Assembly: GCF_030814715.1 (NCBI RefSeq) | Contig: NZ_JAUSVO010000005.1 | Span: 248,001 to 312,000, forward strand | DNA length: 64,000 nt | Direction: 5' to 3' | DNA from: Kaistia dalseonensis | Lineage (GTDB): Bacteria > Pseudomonadota > Alphaproteobacteria > Rhizobiales > Kaistiaceae | Shown: positions 25,629 to 33,300 of the stretch, one piece after another | Layout of the letters: every line of letters starts with the position of its first letter | Position numbering within the stretch: position 1 is the stretch's first letter | Position numbers and translations under genes: made by a program | Notes under the pieces: generated by a model | Database searches by the model: none | Seen by the model: the letters and a program-made list of their open reading frames with translations, nothing else | What the model was told of the DNA's origin: nothing

Positions 25629-26569
25629 ACGACGCCCCCTTGACCACGATCCGCATCCGGCTGCTCTGGCATCCGCAGGCGCAGTTTGCCGGCTATCTGA
25701 TTGCCGAGCACGAGGCGCTGGCGCGCGATGCCGGCCTCGCCATCCAATGCGTGCCGCTCGATTTCGCCAAGGGGCCGATCCAGGCCCTGCTCGATGGCGA
25801 CGTCACCTTCGCGGTCGCGAGCCCGTCGCATATGCTGGAATCGGGCCGCGCCGACGAACTCGTCTTCCTCGCCGCGATCCAGCAGACGAGCTCGCTCGTC
25901 TATCCCGCGCGGAGGAGCGCCGGCATCGAGAAGCCGACCGATCTCGCCGGCCACAAGCTCGGCGTCTGGCCGGGGCGCGAGGATCTCGAGCTGACCTGGA
26001 TGCTGCATCGCGCCGGCCTTTCCGTCGATGCCTATGAGCGCGTGCCGGTTGGCGATACCGTTGCGGCCATGCTCGACCGCTCGGTCGATTGCGCGCAGAT
26101 GACGACCTATCACGAGATCCATCATCTGGAGCACGCGAGCGGCTCGCTCGACGATTTCGTACTGTTCAAGGCGGCCGATTACGACGCCTCGCTGTTGAAG
26201 GACGGTCTGATCGCCCGGCGCGACTGGGTCGCCGCCCATCCGGCCGAGACGCAGGCCGTGATCGACGCGGTGCTGACCGGCTGGACCAAGGCGTTCCACG
26301 AACTCGACGCCGCGATCGAGCTTTGCAGCAAGCTCCGCCCCGATATGAGCCGGCTCGAGCATGAGGGCCAGCTTGGCGACATCCGCGCTCTGTCGCTCAC
26401 CGGCGCGACGCTGACCGAAGGCCTCGGCTTCCCCGACCCCAGGCACGTGACGCAGGCGCTGATCGCCATGAGCGAGGTCGAGGGTCACGCCGTTGGTGAC
26501 GCGGCCGGCCTCGTCGACGATCGCTTCTGGCGCGCGGCCCCCGAGGCAGTCCGGGGCCGATCGTGGTAG
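25625..26569 (+). CDS. NMT1/THI5-like protein without signal peptide
   Basis: 314 residues with the fold of NMT1/THI5 substrate-binding proteins: IRLLWHPQAQFAGYLIAEHEA at 11-31, then AVASPSHML and DLAGHKLGVWPGRED. It begins MNDAPLTTIRIRL with no hydrophobic leader, so it should stay in the cytoplasm. Fungal THI5 is an HMP-phosphate synthase with a CCCFC motif, and no such motif is present. The gene is coupled by ATGA to the aldehyde dehydrogenase and overlaps the next gene by 7 bp, so it is expressed with enzymes, not with transporter subunits. Function unknown: a ligand carrier, a sensor, an enzyme, or a binding protein that lost export. Confidence 0.8.
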   Translation: MNDAPLTTIRIRLLWHPQAQFAGYLIAEHEALARDAGLAIQCVPLDFAKGPIQALLDGDVTFAVASPSHMLESGRADELVFLAAIQQTSSLVYPARRSAGIEKPTDLAGHKLGVWPGREDLELTWMLHRAGLSVDAYERVPVGDTVAAMLDRSVDCAQMTTYHEIHHLEHASGSLDDFVLFKAADYDASLLKDGLIARRDWVAAHPAETQAVIDAVLTGWTKAFHELDAAIELCSKLRPDMSRLEHEGQLGDIRALSLTGATLTEGLGFPDPRHVTQALIAMSEVEGHAVGDAAGLVDDRFWRAAPEAVRGRSW

Positions 26570-27711
26570 CGGGCGCGGATGTCATCGTCGTCGGCGCCGG
26601 CGTGGTCGGCGCGGCGGTCGCGGAGGCGCTGAGCCGGACCGGCCGTAGCGTGCACGTCGTCGAGCAGGGCCTGCCCGGCGGCGCCGTGTCCGGCGCCAGC
26701 CTCGCCTGCATCGGCACGCATATGAACGACGAGGAGGAACTGCCGTTCCTCAAATGGTGCTGCGATGAATGGGCCGCTTTCGACGCGCACACGCCGACCT
26801 TCGAATATGACCGCTGCGGCCAGCTCCGGTTCCTGAAGCAGGAGAGCGAGCTGAATTCGGCGCGGCACTGGATCGATGTCGAGCGGAACGCCGGCCTCGC
26901 GCCCGAACTGCTCGATCCGGCCGAGGTGCGCCGGATCGAGCCGCTTTTGACCGGGCCGATCCATTCCGCGACCTGGTCGCCCAATTCGGCGGTCGTGAAC
27001 CCCTTCCTCGCCGTGCGCATGCTGCTCGAAACCGCACAGGCGCAGGGCGTAAGACTCACCAGCCGCGCGCCGGCGACGAAGCTGCGCCTCAAGGGCGATC
27101 GCGTCATCGGCGTCGAGACCAGCGCGGGGCCGATCGATGGCGATCATGTCGTGATCGCGGGCGGGCCCTGGACGGCGAAGCTCGCCGCGACCGCCGGCGT
27201 CGATCTCCCGATCGTGCCGCGCAAGGCGCAATGCCTTGCCACAGTCTCACAACCGCGCTCGATCCGCACCGTCGTTGGCGCCTGCAAGGCCGAGGGTGGC
27301 GTCGATGCTGGCTATACCCAGATCCAGCAGGCGATGAGCGGGCAGATCCTGTTCAATACCGTCCTCGAAGGTGGCGTGACGGCGCATGGCAGCCCGGATG
27401 CCGTGCCGGAGGTTGATCGCGCCTTCATCCGCGATTCGGTCGAGACGCTGCTGTTCCTTTTTCCGAGCTTCGCCGAGATCGAGCTGCTGCGCTCCTGGGT
27501 GCGCTATGAGGCGGTGACGCCGGACGATCGTTTTCTCACCGGCCCGGTCGGCCCCGACGGCCTCTATATTGCGGCGGGCGATGGCGGGGTGGGCTTCTGC
27601 CGGTCGGTCGGCATGGGACGGATCATCGCCGACCAGATCGAGGGCCGGCCCTCGCCCTTCCGCACCGATCTCTACGATCCCGCCCGCTTCGAGCGGAGGC
27701 AGGCGGCATGA
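26563..27711 (+). CDS. FAD-dependent amino-acid oxidoreductase, DadA/HcnC-like subunit
   Basis: 382 residues of D-amino-acid oxidase type. The FAD-binding dinucleotide fold DVIVVGAGVVGAAVAEAL is at 6-23, and GDGGVGFCRSVGMG near 345 closes the FAD site. The GTG start at 26563 overlaps the previous gene by 7 bp; the stop overlaps the next ATG. Together with the following two genes it forms a three-part dehydrogenase like HcnABC (hydrogen cyanide synthase), opine oxidases or D-hydroxyproline dehydrogenases, which oxidise a C-N bond of an amino acid at the membrane or in the cytoplasm. The substrate is not determined. Confidence 0.88.
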   Translation: MVAGADVIVVGAGVVGAAVAEALSRTGRSVHVVEQGLPGGAVSGASLACIGTHMNDEEELPFLKWCCDEWAAFDAHTPTFEYDRCGQLRFLKQESELNSARHWIDVERNAGLAPELLDPAEVRRIEPLLTGPIHSATWSPNSAVVNPFLAVRMLLETAQAQGVRLTSRAPATKLRLKGDRVIGVETSAGPIDGDHVVIAGGPWTAKLAATAGVDLPIVPRKAQCLATVSQPRSIRTVVGACKAEGGVDAGYTQIQQAMSGQILFNTVLEGGVTAHGSPDAVPEVDRAFIRDSVETLLFLFPSFAEIELLRSWVRYEAVTPDDRFLTGPVGPDGLYIAAGDGGVGFCRSVGMGRIIADQIEGRPSPFRTDLYDPARFERRQAA

Positions 27712-27956
27712 CGATCGTGATCCACATCGATGGACGCGCCGTCACGGCCGAAGCCGGGCGGCCACTCGGCGCGATCCTGCATCGCGAGACCAACGCCGTG
27801 CTGCGCGAGACGCCGAAGAGCCATGCGCCGCGCGGCCTCTTCTGCGGCATGGGCGTCTGCTTCGATTGCCTCGTGACGATCGACGGCCGGGCCAATGTCC
27901 GCGCCTGCGTCACGCCGGTCCGCGACGGCATGCGCGTCGAGACGAGGCGGTCATGA
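27708..27956 (+). CDS. (2Fe-2S)-binding subunit, HcnA-like
   Basis: 82 residues. The cluster ligands are C-GMGV-C-FD-C at about 46-54 and a fourth cysteine in RACVTP near 65, the plant-type ferredoxin pattern used by the small subunit of HcnABC-like dehydrogenases. It passes electrons between the flavins of the two larger subunits. It is coupled to both neighbours by ATGA overlaps. Confidence 0.9.
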   Translation: MTIVIHIDGRAVTAEAGRPLGAILHRETNAVLRETPKSHAPRGLFCGMGVCFDCLVTIDGRANVRACVTPVRDGMRVETRRS

Positions 27957-29347
27957 AGGTTTTCAAGACCGATATCGCCATCATCGGCGGCGGCCCGGCC
28001 GGACTCTCGGCGGCGCTCGCAGCCGCCAAGGCCGGCGCCAGGGTCGACATCATCGATGCCGGCTTCCTGCCCGGCGGCCAATACTGGATGCAGGACCCGA
28101 CCGGCGCCCCGCCGCTCTCCGATCAGGTGAGCGAGGGCCGCGACGCGATCGCGACCATTCGCGCCGCCGGCGTCACCATCCATTCCGGCGCCGAAGTCTG
28201 GACCGTGTTTCCCGATCTGAAGATCGGCGCCAACGGGCCGGATGGGCCGTTCGAGATCGTGCCGCGCGCGATCATCGTGGCGAGCGGCGCGCATGATCGC
28301 GTCATGCCCTTTCCCGGCTGGACGCTGCCCGGCGTGATGACGCCCGGCGCCGGCCAGCGGCTCGCCAAGCTCGGCGGAATGAGCGCCGGCGACCGCGTCG
28401 TGCTGGCCGGCAGCGGTCCGTTCCTGCTCGCCGTCGCCGAGACGTTGGCCAAGATCGGCAAACCGCCGATCGCGCTCATTGAGGCGAAGCGCACCAATGC
28501 CGGCATCCTCGCCCATATGGCGCGCCATCCCGCGCGCTGGCGCGAGGCAGCGCGACTGCTCGCCACGGCGCGCGCCATACCCGACCGCCGCGCGGGCTGG
28601 ATCGTGACCGAAGCGCTCGGCACGGAGCGCGTCACCGCCGTCCGCATCGCTCCGATCGCGACCAATGGCGTGATCGCGCATGACGACGCCGAGGTGATCG
28701 CCGGCATCGACGCGCTACTGGTCGGCTGGGGCTTCCGGCCGATGATCGAGGTGACGGCGCTGCTGCGCTGCCGGCATGAGTATGACCGCGCGCAAGGCGG
28801 CTGGTTCTGCGCCACCGATCCGAAGAGCGGCAGGACATCGGTCGAACACGTCTATGCCGCTGGCGAAGTGACCGGCATTGCCGGTTCGGTGCCCGCGCGC
28901 CTCTCCGGCCGCCTCGCCGGCCTCGCCGCCGCCGCCGATCTCGGCTTCATTGGTTCAGACCCCGCCGCCGCGCAGGCGGAGGCCGTTGCGAAACTCATGC
29001 CCGCGCGGCGCTTCGCCTATGGCCTCGGCCGGCTCTATGCGCCGCCCGAAAGCCTCGCCGATCTCGCGCAGGACGACACGGTGCTCTGCCGCTGCGAGGA
29101 AGTGACGAAGCGCGATGTCGCCGCCGCTCTCGATGCGGGAACGCAGGCCGTTTCGGGCGCCAAGATGTGGACGCGCGCCGGCATGGGCCGCTGCCAGGGC
29201 CGCGTCTGCGGCTGGGGCATCGCCGAAATCGCCGCGCGGATCACCAGCACGACACCGGAGGCCGCCGGCTTCAACGCCCCCCGCATCCCGCTCCGCCCCG
29301 TCCCTCTCTCGGTCGTTCTGGAAGCGACGCGGGAGGTGGAAGCGTGA
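27953..29347 (+). CDS. NAD(P)/FAD-dependent oxidoreductase, HcnB-like subunit
   Basis: 464 residues. The N-terminal FAD motif IAIIGGGPAGLSAALAAAKAG is at 8-28, a second dinucleotide fold VVLAGSGPFLLAVAE is near 145, and a C-terminal BFD-like cluster region has CRC near 382 and CQGRVC near 417. This two-domain layout with a C-terminal iron-sulfur module matches HcnB/OoxA-type subunits. The ATG at 27953 overlaps the 2Fe-2S gene stop; a longer upstream frame is antisupported by this coupling. It completes the heterotrimer begun at 26563. Confidence 0.9.
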   Translation: MKVFKTDIAIIGGGPAGLSAALAAAKAGARVDIIDAGFLPGGQYWMQDPTGAPPLSDQVSEGRDAIATIRAAGVTIHSGAEVWTVFPDLKIGANGPDGPFEIVPRAIIVASGAHDRVMPFPGWTLPGVMTPGAGQRLAKLGGMSAGDRVVLAGSGPFLLAVAETLAKIGKPPIALIEAKRTNAGILAHMARHPARWREAARLLATARAIPDRRAGWIVTEALGTERVTAVRIAPIATNGVIAHDDAEVIAGIDALLVGWGFRPMIEVTALLRCRHEYDRAQGGWFCATDPKSGRTSVEHVYAAGEVTGIAGSVPARLSGRLAGLAAAADLGFIGSDPAAAQAEAVAKLMPARRFAYGLGRLYAPPESLADLAQDDTVLCRCEEVTKRDVAAALDAGTQAVSGAKMWTRAGMGRCQGRVCGWGIAEIAARITSTTPEAAGFNAPRIPLRPVPLSVVLEATREVEA

Positions 29348-29639
29348 GTCGGCCGGCCAATCTTCCTTGTCCCCTCCCCTTTATTGGGAGGGAGAAGCAA
29401 GGGTGTTCCACCACGCAGGCTTCGGCAGCTCGCCCCCTCCCTAACCCTCCCCCGCTTCGCGGGAGAGGGGACGCACCCGCGGCCAACGACGATGTCAACC
29501 AAACGCCCGCCCTGCCGGGCGACGAGCGGGGCGTCGACGATTGCGCAACCGGACAGCTGGGTCTCCCCCCACCTCCCCCGCGAGGGTGGAGGCGAAGGAA
29601 GGACCCGCCACACCAACACACCACCACAGGAGACTTTCC
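29348..29639. repeat. Intergenic palindromic sequence sharing the core of the 258 bp repeat
   Basis: The gap contains CCCCTCCC with GGGAGGG at 29370-29395 and, at 29433-29470, a core almost the same as in the tandem array at 2842-2877 (CCCCCTCCCTAACCC followed by a GCTTCGC hairpin and GGGAGAGGGG). A third stem CCACCTCCCCCGCGAGGGTGG lies near 29570. No gene is supported here. Confidence 0.7.
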
Positions 29640-30425
29640 ATGGATCTGCGTTTGACCGGCAAGACGGTTCTCATCACCGGCGCATCGCAGGGGATCGGCG
29701 CCGGGCTGGCGCGGGCCTTCGCCGAGGAGGGCTGCCATCTCGCGCTCACCGCCCGCAACACCGAGAAGCTCGAAGCGGTGAAGGCCGATATCGAGGCTGA
29801 TTACCCCGACCTGCCGATCAAGCTGGTGCCGCTCGACCTGACCGTGCCGGGCGCGCCCGAGACGCTGATCGACGAGGTCGGCGATGTCGACATTCTCGTC
29901 AACAATGCCGGCGTCATTCCCTCGGGCTCGCTGTTCGACATCGACGAAGCCAAGTGGCGCGCCGGCTGGGAACTGAAGGTGTTCGGCTACATCAATCTCT
30001 GCCGGCTCTATTATCCGCGCATGAAGGCGGCCGGCGGCGGCGTCATCATCAACAATATCGGCAATGGCGGCGAGGTGACGGACCCGCGCTACATCGCCGG
30101 CGCCGTCGGCAATGCCAGCCTGATGCACTTCACCCGCGCGCTCGGCGGTTCCAGCCTCGACGACAATATCCGCGTCGTCGGCGTCAATCCCGGCCCGGTC
30201 AACACCGACCGCATCTTCAACATGCTGAAGAAGCGCGCCAAGGACCTCTATGGCGAGGAATCCCGCTTCGAGGAACTGGCGAGCACCTATCCGCTCGGCC
30301 GGCCGGCCCATGTGCACGAGATCACCGACCTGATCGTATTCCTCGCCTCCTACCGTTCGGGCTACACCTCGGGCACGATCATGACCGTCGATGGCGGCAT
30401 TGCCTCGCGCCGCTCGATCATCTGA
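29640..30425 (+). CDS. SDR family protein lacking the usual YxxxK
   Basis: 261 residues with an intact cofactor motif TGASQGIG near 12-19 and NNAG near 85. At the active site, YIAGAVGNASL near 142-152 has tyrosine, but the lysine four residues on is alanine and the spacing to the following helix is three residues longer than in classical SDRs. It may belong to a divergent SDR group that keeps GNASL, with altered or absent redox activity. CAGGAG precedes the ATG at 29640. It is followed after 7 bp by a nucleoside hydrolase. Confidence 0.85.
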   Translation: MDLRLTGKTVLITGASQGIGAGLARAFAEEGCHLALTARNTEKLEAVKADIEADYPDLPIKLVPLDLTVPGAPETLIDEVGDVDILVNNAGVIPSGSLFDIDEAKWRAGWELKVFGYINLCRLYYPRMKAAGGGVIINNIGNGGEVTDPRYIAGAVGNASLMHFTRALGGSSLDDNIRVVGVNPGPVNTDRIFNMLKKRAKDLYGEESRFEELASTYPLGRPAHVHEITDLIVFLASYRSGYTSGTIMTVDGGIASRRSII

Positions 30426-30432
30426 GCCCGTC

Positions 30433-31392
30433 ATGCGGCTGATCATCGACACGGACACGGCCGGCGACGACTGCTTCTCGATCCTGCTCGCGCTCAGGAA
30501 CCCGGCGGTGAAGCTGGAGGCGATCACGATCTGCAACGGCAATGTCGATTTTGCACAGCAGATCGAGAACGCGCTCTACACGCTGGAGATCGCGGGCGCC
30601 GGCGGCCGCGTCCCGGTCCATCCCGGCTGTCCACTGCCGATGATCCGCAAGCCCGTCGACGCCACCGAGTTCTTCGGCGCCGACGGCATGAGCGATGCGA
30701 ACTATCCCAAGGCGGCACAGCGTCCGGACCCGAAGCACGCGGTCGATGCGATCATCGATCTCGTGATGAGCCATCCGGGCGAGATCGACATTCTCGCGCA
30801 GGCGCCGCTCACCAATATCGCCGCCGCCTGGGTGAAGGAGCCGCGGATCGCCACGGCCACGCGCCATCTCTGGGTGATGGGCGGGATGGACAATTCGATC
30901 GGCAATACGACGCCGGCCTCCGAATTCAACTTCTATGTCGACCCGGAAGCCGCGAAGATCGTCGCCAAAGCCGGCTTCAATCTGACGCTCTCGACCTGGA
31001 CGCTGACGCTGAAATCCGGAACGCTGCCGGACGAGGTCCTCGCCGAAATCGCTGCCATGGACACGCCGCTTGCGCGCTTCTTCATGCGGATCAGCGAGGC
31101 GCCGTTCGAGCGCACGCGCATCCGCTATGGAAGGCCACTCAGTACGCACCCGGACTCGCTCACCTGCGCGCTGGCGATCGACGAGAGCCTGATCCTCGAC
31201 AGCGCAGACTGCCTGCTCGATGTCGAGACGCAGGGCGAGCTGACGCGTGGCTATTCGAGCCTCTGCGTGCCCAACCAGGGCCTCGACGCGATCGCAGACC
31301 CGCTCTGGCCATCGGGCAAGCCCAATTGCCGCGTCGTGCGGGAAGCCGACACCGCCCGCTTCGGTGCGATGCTGGTCGACGCGCTCCGATAG
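30433..31392 (+). CDS. Nucleoside hydrolase-like protein (IUNH family), paralogue B
   Basis: 319 residues beginning MRLIIDTDTAGDDCFS; the aspartates of the calcium site are at 6, 8, 12 and 13. It matches paralogue A (21598-22542) along its length: same TICNGNVDF, QAPLTNIA, STWTLTLKSG and HPDSLTCA segments. Both differ from the canonical family member at 1-694. An N-glycosidic substrate related to that of paralogue A is likely. A perfect 12 bp hairpin follows the gene at 31426-31457. Confidence 0.9.
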   Translation: MRLIIDTDTAGDDCFSILLALRNPAVKLEAITICNGNVDFAQQIENALYTLEIAGAGGRVPVHPGCPLPMIRKPVDATEFFGADGMSDANYPKAAQRPDPKHAVDAIIDLVMSHPGEIDILAQAPLTNIAAAWVKEPRIATATRHLWVMGGMDNSIGNTTPASEFNFYVDPEAAKIVAKAGFNLTLSTWTLTLKSGTLPDEVLAEIAAMDTPLARFFMRISEAPFERTRIRYGRPLSTHPDSLTCALAIDESLILDSADCLLDVETQGELTRGYSSLCVPNQGLDAIADPLWPSGKPNCRVVREADTARFGAMLVDALR

Positions 31393-31425
31393 GCTCCAGC
31401 CGACCGGGCGCGACGTCACGCTTCG

Positions 31426-31457
31426 GCGCATTCGCGGCCTCAAGACCGCGAATGCGC
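31426..31457. terminator. Terminator-like hairpin between convergent genes
   Basis: GCGCATTCGCGG and CCGCGAATGCGC form a perfect 12 bp stem with an 8 nt loop between the nucleoside hydrolase and sulfatase stops. No T-tract is present, so termination efficiency is uncertain. Confidence 0.55.
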
Positions 31458-31467
31458 GCTGTATCGC

Positions 31468-32904
31468 TCAGTCGGCGCCGTCCAGCTGCCATTCTTCTTT
31501 CGGCAGTGCCGGCGGCAGGGCGAGGCGGTCGCGCATCGCCTGGAACTCGGTTGCCAGAAACAGGGGCTTGGCCGCCGTTGCTGCAAGTTCGTTGGCGCGC
31601 TTCTCAAGGGTCGCGACCGTGTCGGGATGAGCCGCCGCCACATCGTTCTTCTCGTAGGGGTCGTCGGCGATATTGTAGAGCTCGACCGACTGGGGCAGCG
31701 GCGTGCGCCAGATCAGCTTCCAGTCACCCTCGCGGACGCCGGCGCGGAACGGCTCGATATTATAGATGATCTCCGTGCGCGGCGAAGGCGCCCCCTCGGC
31801 GATCGCCGGCCAGACATCCACGCCATCGAGCGGCTTGTTCTTGTCGAACTTGCCTCCGGCGAGATCGACCAGCGTCGGATACATGTCGACGACATGGATC
31901 ATGCCGTCGACGACCGTGCCCGGCTTGATCTTGCCCGGCCAGTTGGCGAGCGAGATCACCCGCGTGCCGCCTTCATAGAGCGAAGCCTTGCCGTCCCGAT
32001 AAGGGCCGTTGTCGACGGGAATCTTGATCTTCGACATGTCGCCTTCGCCGGCGAACATCGGATTATTGGTGCCGCCATTGTCGCTCTGGAAGACGATCAG
32101 CGTGTTGTCGCGCATGCCCTTCTCGTCGAGCGCGGCGACGACGCGGCCGATCTGGTCGTCCATGGCCGTGATCTGCGCGGCATAGGCCTGGCGGCTCGGA
32201 TCCTCGATCGTCTTGTACTGGTCCAGATAGTCCTGCGGTGCCTGATAGGGCGTGTGTGCCGCATTGAAGGTCAGATAGAGATAAAGCGGCTTCGCGGTGT
32301 CGTGCCCTTCGATCAGCTGCACCGCGTCATTGCCGAGCAGCGTGGTCGAATAACCCGGCTCGTCGACCTGCTTGTTGTCGCGATACCAGTCGATGACGCC
32401 GTGCTGCTTGTGGGTGAAATAGTCGATTTCACCGATCAGCGGGCCATATTGATGGTCGAAGCCGCGCTGGCGCGGCCAGTATTTCGGGTCGGCATGGCCC
32501 AGATGCCATTTGCCCACGATCGCCGTCTCGTAGCCGGCCTCTTTCAAGGCCTGCGGCAGCAGCCATTCCTCGGTCGAAAGGCCATAGGTATGGTTCGAGG
32601 CGATGACGGCGGTCTGCAGGCCATAGCGGAACGGATAGCGCCCGGTCATCAGCGCCGCGCGCGTCGGCGTGCACATGGGCTGGGCATAGAACTGCTCCAT
32701 GCGCGCGCCCGTCGCGGCGAGTTCGTCGATATTGGGCGTGTGGATCGGAGAGCCGTGATAGCCGACATCCTTCCAGCCCTGATCGTCGGATACGATGTAG
32801 ACGATGTTCGGCGGTTGTTGGGCGATGGCCGAATCCCTGGGCCATGCCACCGCCGTAACCGCCACCAGCGCACAGGCTGCCACACTCATCCGAGGCAACT
32901 TCAT
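31468..32904 (-). CDS. Exported arylsulfatase-type sulfatase
   Basis: 478 residues. A signal peptide spans about 1-29 (ends DSAIAQ). Metal-site aspartates are in NIVYIVSDDQGW near 33-44, and the sulfatase signature MCTPTRAALMTGRYP near 78 carries the cysteine converted to formylglycine (C-T-P-T-R). It cleaves a sulfate ester in the periplasm or outside. The ATG at 32904 (MKLPRM) is chosen because a signal peptide follows directly. No maturation enzyme or sulfated-glycan cluster lies nearby. The gene is alone, divergent from an aldehyde dehydrogenase. Confidence 0.92.
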   Translation of the reverse strand: MKLPRMSVAACALVAVTAVAWPRDSAIAQQPPNIVYIVSDDQGWKDVGYHGSPIHTPNIDELAATGARMEQFYAQPMCTPTRAALMTGRYPFRYGLQTAVIASNHTYGLSTEEWLLPQALKEAGYETAIVGKWHLGHADPKYWPRQRGFDHQYGPLIGEIDYFTHKQHGVIDWYRDNKQVDEPGYSTTLLGNDAVQLIEGHDTAKPLYLYLTFNAAHTPYQAPQDYLDQYKTIEDPSRQAYAAQITAMDDQIGRVVAALDEKGMRDNTLIVFQSDNGGTNNPMFAGEGDMSKIKIPVDNGPYRDGKASLYEGGTRVISLANWPGKIKPGTVVDGMIHVVDMYPTLVDLAGGKFDKNKPLDGVDVWPAIAEGAPSPRTEIIYNIEPFRAGVREGDWKLIWRTPLPQSVELYNIADDPYEKNDVAAAHPDTVATLEKRANELAATAAKPLFLATEFQAMRDRLALPPALPKEEWQLDGAD

Positions 32905-33300
32905 CTCACACTCTCCCGCCGAGCTGGCAATGCACCAGCTTGCGCACACGCCTCCCGATTTTGGGCATTATTCTGATGCACGGCCACAGCGCGACATTTC
33001 GCCGCTCACGGCGCGTTTACCGATCATTGCGCTTTTGCCAGATCGCCCGATCAACCGCCGCAAGCCATTGGAGCCCGCTTGCCGGCGGAACGAATTCGCC
33101 CCAAATCGGTTAGGTGCCCGCGCGCCGTGGCCCTGCCTCAACTTCCCCGAGGAACGCAGCGGCCTGCGACCCGATCGGGGTGCTTGAATGGTATCATGAC
33201 GATCATCATATAAGCGCTCCATTTTCGATCTCATTGCGAGCCCGCTGACGGCCTGTAGACTGGCCGCAGCGCCGCTCGGCGCTATTTCAGGAGTTCAGTC
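32905..33300. other. Divergent intergenic region, sulfatase / aldehyde dehydrogenase
   Basis: 396 bp without a supported gene; the short open frames here have no family features. AT-richer sequence near 33190-33235 (ATCATGACGATCATCATATAAGC) may hold the aldehyde dehydrogenase promoter. No convincing operator or structured RNA was seen. Confidence 0.5.

Noticed and set aside
25625-26569. THI5-type HMP-phosphate synthase
   Set aside because: The CCCFC motif of the fungal enzymes is missing and the context is catabolic, so enzyme identity is not claimed.
33087-33111. EcfG promoter for the semialdehyde dehydrogenase
   Set aside because: GGAAC-N16-GGTT has a -10 mismatch, lies about 190 bp from the start and the gene is not a typical stress gene; treated as chance.
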